Source: Rikenellaceae bacterium (lineage in GTDB: Bacteria; Bacteroidota; Bacteroidia; Bacteroidales; Rikenellaceae). Taken from it: DNA of 64,000 bases. Positions within the stretch are counted from its first letter, which is position 1, and every line of letters starts with the position of its first letter. A model generated the notes under the pieces. The model made no database searches, had not been told where the DNA came from, and was given only the letters and a program-made list of their open reading frames with translations. The stretch covers positions 214,397-278,396 of the forward strand of contig SUZK01000003.1 in NCBI GenBank assembly GCA_015059955.1, given 5' to 3'. This document shows, in pieces, positions 61,401 through 64,000 of this stretch. Made by a program: the position numbers and the translations under genes.

Positions 61401-61563
61401 ACATCGTACCTCGAGCTGGGCGCTTTCACCCGTAACCGTGACCGAGTTACGCGAGGTGGAGGATGGCTATCGTCCTGTGTATAAATTCAATGGCGCACAA
61501 TATACGGTCGACAATATAGCCTCACGCTGGCATATGCAGATAGGCGTCAAGGTTGTCTTCTAA
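58477..61563 (+). CDS. Oar-like TonB-dependent receptor with carboxypeptidase-regulatory domain
   Basis: A 1028-residue outer-membrane protein with a signal peptide (to ~20) and an N-terminal CarboxypepD_reg domain (VRGRVTDNDNPLFGATIVAI, ~26-108). The plug contains YNAFTIDGTPSADIYGLGTTG and GFTGGAIKAVTRAGGNTFEG, typical of Oar/cell-surface TonB receptors. The barrel ends in QIGVKVVF. Such proteins in Bacteroidetes are linked to protein or protease-related surface functions and lack a SusD partner, as here. It is divergent from the Sus-like operon. Confidence 0.9.
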   Translation: MKRLLLSVALSLVVAVAAAQVTTSSVRGRVTDNDNPLFGATIVAIHTPSGTQYGATSNTDGYFAISGMRVGGPYMITISYLGYNDVTHEITALSIGEIKEINAKLSEIATELDDVDIIAYSARLRDVNDYSRSEMEVIPSIDRSIYDLTNLMSTAVAPASGGIILGGQSTRYNAFTIDGTPSADIYGLGTTGMTGSLTEANPIPIDALENVTISTSTVDVSESGFTGGAIKAVTRAGGNTFEGSAYTYFNNERFWGTTPGRDIANRSPLSEQMTNIAGVTFGGPIIKDKLFFFVAGEFNRSMTPSTYHPTTGEAALTLAEAQQISERYKALTGYDGGGYGEHSVLALTGSAVARLDWNINDNNHLSLRYNMLHADAHDSANSLQSFYFTGSEYTNINRTHSVVAELNSSDKHHTYSNTARIGYTRLTDGRTTPESLPAVIINGLGERGNGSATIGTNPYSGCNVLKQDVFIFGDDIHIQGPGTHYITVGTSNEIYRADNLYLANARGTYTYNTLEDFMADNASKYQYGYFADGRRNLPITTGQFAVYAQDEVITSLGQLTFGLRIDIPVMFNTPVANEKFNSSDFATKYGTKTGDIPRAQILLSPRIGLKRQLTAGLELRVSAGIYTGRIPFVWLSNCYQNTGLRSTSVTVNNPAETPDFSLNPESVGIMSNPAIDIVASNFRYPQVFRAALGLEYTYRRLRLNLDADYTKGINNIFVENLVAADNGERLLVGGEGNDTSATYYNSTTKDFSAVYRLSNTQRGYSWSATARAEYSFSGVLEGLRLTASYTYSQSKSINDGVSAQSSSNWGRTYAVDSNNPALSNSVYEFPHKVAASISYSRRYGLFGTNVMLLYNGHSGEHYSLTYAKGKVDVNGDTYKGNSLIYIPTEAEMSTMLWADETSQAAFNDYINEDGYLSSHRGKFAERNSHSLPFVHRLDLHVAQSFYFSKSSSRRVELSLDIINLSNLISRSWGLVHRTSSWALSPVTVTELREVEDGYRPVYKFNGAQYTVDNIASRWHMQIGVKVVF

Positions 61564-61591
61564 GGCGCTGTAAAAGAGCCATATCACCCAC

Positions 61592-61626
61592 CGAGGGCAG
61601 GTATCTAATAGAGGTATCTGCCCTCG
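61592..61626 (+). terminator. Hairpin after the Oar-like gene
   Basis: CGAGGGCAG (61592-61600) pairs with CTGCCCTCG (61618-61626); only a weak T run follows. Confidence 0.65.
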
Positions 61627-61675
61627 TTGCATAAAAATTGTGACAAAAGAGGGTGAAACATTAAAAAATTATTAA

Positions 61676-61683
61676 TACCTTTG
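61676..61683 (+). promoter_or_regulatory. -7 box of the LRR lipoprotein gene
   Basis: TACCTTTG places the transcription start near 61690. The upstream in-frame ATG at 61689 would then be at the very 5' end, which supports translation from 61746. Confidence 0.6.
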
Positions 61684-61745
61684 CACTGATGTATACCCTT
61701 ATCAAGTCAAACATAGATATTTTAGACACAACACCAATATTGGAT

Positions 61746-63815
61746 ATGAAACGTATATTTTCAATCTTTGCCATCGTAGCGGCAACGCTTTCGCTTGTAT
61801 CATGCAATAAGGATAAGCATGGTAACGACCTTGGTATCACCTTCCATGCGACATGCGACATGGCGCCTGTATTTAGTGCTGACGGCGGCGAGCGCGAATA
61901 CTCGTTCACAACCAAGTGCGATTGGACCATCGAGGCCGCAGATGAGTGGATTACCGTGACTACCGACAGCGGCAGCGGCTCAGGCTCATTCGCGCTCCAA
62001 GTAGCGTCGCACGAGACTGGCGAGCAGCGCGAGAGCTACATCATCATGCATCTATCTAACGGCAAGGCTGTGAAGATACCTGTCGTACAGCTGATGCGTG
62101 AGCGCTTCGATGTCGCCGACACCGAGATATACACCATCTCCGAGAATGGCGGTCAGATAGAGATTCCTGTATCTACGAATTGGGAGTATAAGGTATCTGT
62201 GCCTAAGGGCGTAGAGTGGCTTGCATACAACATTGATACTCGCACTATGCGTGATGAGACGATATGCTTCAATGTCGAGCCTAACAGCACCAACCTGTCG
62301 CGTACGGCAACAATCTACGTACGCGCCAATGACTACGACTCTACCCTACTACACACCTTCACCATCATCCAGGCGGCTAATGGCCAGGCTCTTAACGAGA
62401 TTACATATACAACATCGAGCAACGCTGCAATCGAGTTGGATGTTATCGAGGACTTTGGCGCACGCTTTGTGACACAATACTGGGAGGGCGACTACGGCCG
62501 TATAATCTTCGCAAGCGAGGTTAGCGCAATACCATACTATGCATTTAGCAATCAATCAGATATAACAAGCATCGACCTACCAGCCAATATCAAGGCAATC
62601 GAGGACGAGGCATTTAGCGGCTGTACTGGCATCGAGACCTTCACCATCCCTGCAAAAGTCGAGCACATTGGTGCTAAGGCATTTGATGGTTGTCATGGAG
62701 AGATTATCGCATTGGGCAAGCTCGCAAACCAGAGCGTAGCGACTACCGACGAGAGCCACTGGCTCAATGGTTCGGAGTTCAGCGACGTAGTGTGCCACAA
62801 CAATATTGGCAGCAACTCTTTTGCTGAGTATGAGCCATTGCAGCGCCTTACGTTCATGGAGGGCGTAACAGCCGTAAGTAGCAATGCCTTTGAGGGTTGC
62901 TCGGCTCTCGAGTGTGTCACAGCACCATCATTGGAGCAGTGGTGCAGCATCAACTTCGACAACGCAGCAGCCAACCCTATCGCCAACGACAACGTCGACC
63001 TAATGATTGATGGTGCTACGGTAATGGCTCTAAATAGCGCTGATATAGATATCACCGCCATCAACAGATACACCTTTGCATACTACGACAACTTGGAGAG
63101 CATCACTCTTGATGACGAGGTGCAGAGCATCGGCTGGGGTGCATTCGAGGGTTGCAGTGTCGACTATATCTCATTGGGTAACGGCATTGTTAGCATGGGT
63201 AGCAACGCCTTTAACAAGGCGACGACCGAGAGCCTAACCATCAACTTCGATATGCCTGATATGCAGAAGGATGCGACAAAGAGTAGCCACTGGTTATACG
63301 GTCTTACCGCCACAGATGTTATCTTTGGCGACCAGGTTAAGAGTATTGGCAATCTCGCCATAAGCCAGCTTATGGGCGTTAAGAGCGTTGTCGTTAGCGA
63401 CAGTGTTGAGTATATCGGCGAGGGCGCTTTTGCCAACTGCGCGATGCTCGCAGAGGTAGACTTGGGTGCTGGAGTCAAGACATTGGATCAGCACGCCTTC
63501 TTCAACTGCACAGCACTTGCGGAGATAACTCTACCAGAGGGCATTACCACTATCGAGGGTTATGCTTTTGATAGCTGCACCGCCATCACAAACTTCACCA
63601 TTCCTGCCAGTGTTACCACGATTGGTGAGTATGCGTTTAATAATTGCAACGCCCTGACCGAGGTTAAATGTCTTCCTGTGACACCTCCTACATTGGGTAA
63701 TATCTACGTCTTTGAGCCTGCTGCAAAGATTCATGTACCAGCCTCGGCATACGATGCCTACATCAAGGCTGAGAACTGGAAGAGACTGTCAGATAGAATT
63801 GTAGGCGATCTATAA
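61746..63815 (+). CDS. BACON plus BspA-type leucine-rich-repeat surface lipoprotein
   Basis: A 689-residue lipoprotein from the ATG at 61746, which gives a proper signal peptide (MKRIFSIFAIVAATLSLVSC). Starting at 61689 would bury the signal 19 residues inside. Two BACON domains (SADGGEREYSFTTKCDWTIE; ENGGQIEIPVSTNWEYKVSV) precede a run of BspA/TpLRR repeats such as SIDLPANIKAIEDEAFSGC and TTIEGYAFDSCTAITNFTIP. BspA-like proteins bind host matrix or other bacteria. It has its own promoter and ends before a strong terminator. Confidence 0.88.
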   Translation: MKRIFSIFAIVAATLSLVSCNKDKHGNDLGITFHATCDMAPVFSADGGEREYSFTTKCDWTIEAADEWITVTTDSGSGSGSFALQVASHETGEQRESYIIMHLSNGKAVKIPVVQLMRERFDVADTEIYTISENGGQIEIPVSTNWEYKVSVPKGVEWLAYNIDTRTMRDETICFNVEPNSTNLSRTATIYVRANDYDSTLLHTFTIIQAANGQALNEITYTTSSNAAIELDVIEDFGARFVTQYWEGDYGRIIFASEVSAIPYYAFSNQSDITSIDLPANIKAIEDEAFSGCTGIETFTIPAKVEHIGAKAFDGCHGEIIALGKLANQSVATTDESHWLNGSEFSDVVCHNNIGSNSFAEYEPLQRLTFMEGVTAVSSNAFEGCSALECVTAPSLEQWCSINFDNAAANPIANDNVDLMIDGATVMALNSADIDITAINRYTFAYYDNLESITLDDEVQSIGWGAFEGCSVDYISLGNGIVSMGSNAFNKATTESLTINFDMPDMQKDATKSSHWLYGLTATDVIFGDQVKSIGNLAISQLMGVKSVVVSDSVEYIGEGAFANCAMLAEVDLGAGVKTLDQHAFFNCTALAEITLPEGITTIEGYAFDSCTAITNFTIPASVTTIGEYAFNNCNALTEVKCLPVTPPTLGNIYVFEPAAKIHVPASAYDAYIKAENWKRLSDRIVGDL

Positions 63816-63835
63816 GATTATACAACAAAGCAAAA

Positions 63836-63867
63836 GGGGGTGACTAAAAAGTATTTTAGTCACCCCC
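63836..63867 (+). terminator. Intrinsic terminator after the LRR lipoprotein
   Basis: GGGGGTGACTAAAA (63836-63849) pairs perfectly with TTTTAGTCACCCCC (63854-63867). A further perfect 9-bp stem GCGAGAAGA-TTAT-TCTTCTCGC (63917-63938) follows; nothing else is recognised to the window end. Confidence 0.88.
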
Positions 63868-64000
63868 AATTTGTGGTAATGATGCAAAAAGTGGCGCTTT
63901 TCGGCGCTAAGATTGGGCGAGAAGATTATTCTTCTCGCTCTCTCTTTTTGGCGACTTTCCCCTGATTACTTTGTAAATACAAATACCATTTAATAAAATC

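Noticed and set aside
61689..61745. Start of the LRR lipoprotein at 61689
   Set aside because: The lipoprotein signal peptide begins at 61746, and the -7 box at 61676-61683 leaves almost no leader for 61689.
63868..64000. Start of another gene at the window end
   Set aside because: Only hairpins are visible in this stretch; no start codon with coding character is present.

Overview
The window is chromosomal DNA of a gut-type Bacteroidales bacterium, most likely Alistipes or another Rikenellaceae (inference). The phylum is supported by several -7 boxes of the Bacteroidetes form TAnnTTTG, by SusC/SusD-type genes, by BACON-domain lipoproteins, by DUF3127, and by an alanine racemase fused to MurF. 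I see no tRNA, rRNA or CRISPR array.

Positions 1-9204 (+): housekeeping genes. They are the 3' part of murF-alr, a tetrapyrrole-methylase-type methyltransferase, grpE, dnaJ, a small membrane protein, mutL with a degenerate endonuclease motif, a rhomboid protease, an EEP-family hydrolase and a YhcH-family protein. A convergent cysQ follows, and a family of long palindromic repeats lies between the two. Next come rplU-rpmA and a 210-bp tandem duplication of their terminator region.

Positions 11755-14609 (+): a compact trio of steroid 5-alpha-reductase-like enzyme, Old-Yellow-Enzyme-type reductase and short-chain dehydrogenase. Its composition matches the bile-acid/steroid clusters that make allo- and iso-allo products in gut Bacteroidales. 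An AsmA-like protein and an FKBP-type lipoprotein follow. Positions 18480-19440 are a graveyard of a mobile element: two gene fragments, a MITE with a TTA target duplication and a second palindromic repeat family.

Positions 19539-28794: a large BACON lipoprotein, rplM-rpsI-rpsB-tsf, two unknown proteins, rpmI-rplT (without infC) and a Ser/Thr kinase. Positions 29379-40061 (-): a DUF3127 protein, a radical SAM protein, ddl, a membrane-anchored second murF, an alpha/beta hydrolase, def, ruvX, glyS, radC, rnc, fabF and acpP. Then pepE, a YraN-family gene and waaA on (+).

Positions 42777-58124 (-): about 15 kb on one strand. It holds a SusC/SusD pair with a SusE-like lipoprotein, two paralogous surface subtilases each followed by a small paralogous lipoprotein, a C10 (streptopain-type) peptidase and a BACON lipoprotein. 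With no glycoside hydrolase present, this reads as a protein/peptide-utilisation locus. It is followed by an Oar-like TonB receptor and a BACON plus leucine-rich-repeat lipoprotein on (+).

The most unusual signals are: (1) a dispersed ~125-bp palindromic element whose end coincides with the TAA stop codon of four different genes, with compensatory changes in its arms; (2) the twin subtilase/lipoprotein modules, whose partner C-termini resemble the peptidases' own propeptide junction and whose promoters share a 20-nt identical stretch; (3) the steroid-reductase cluster.
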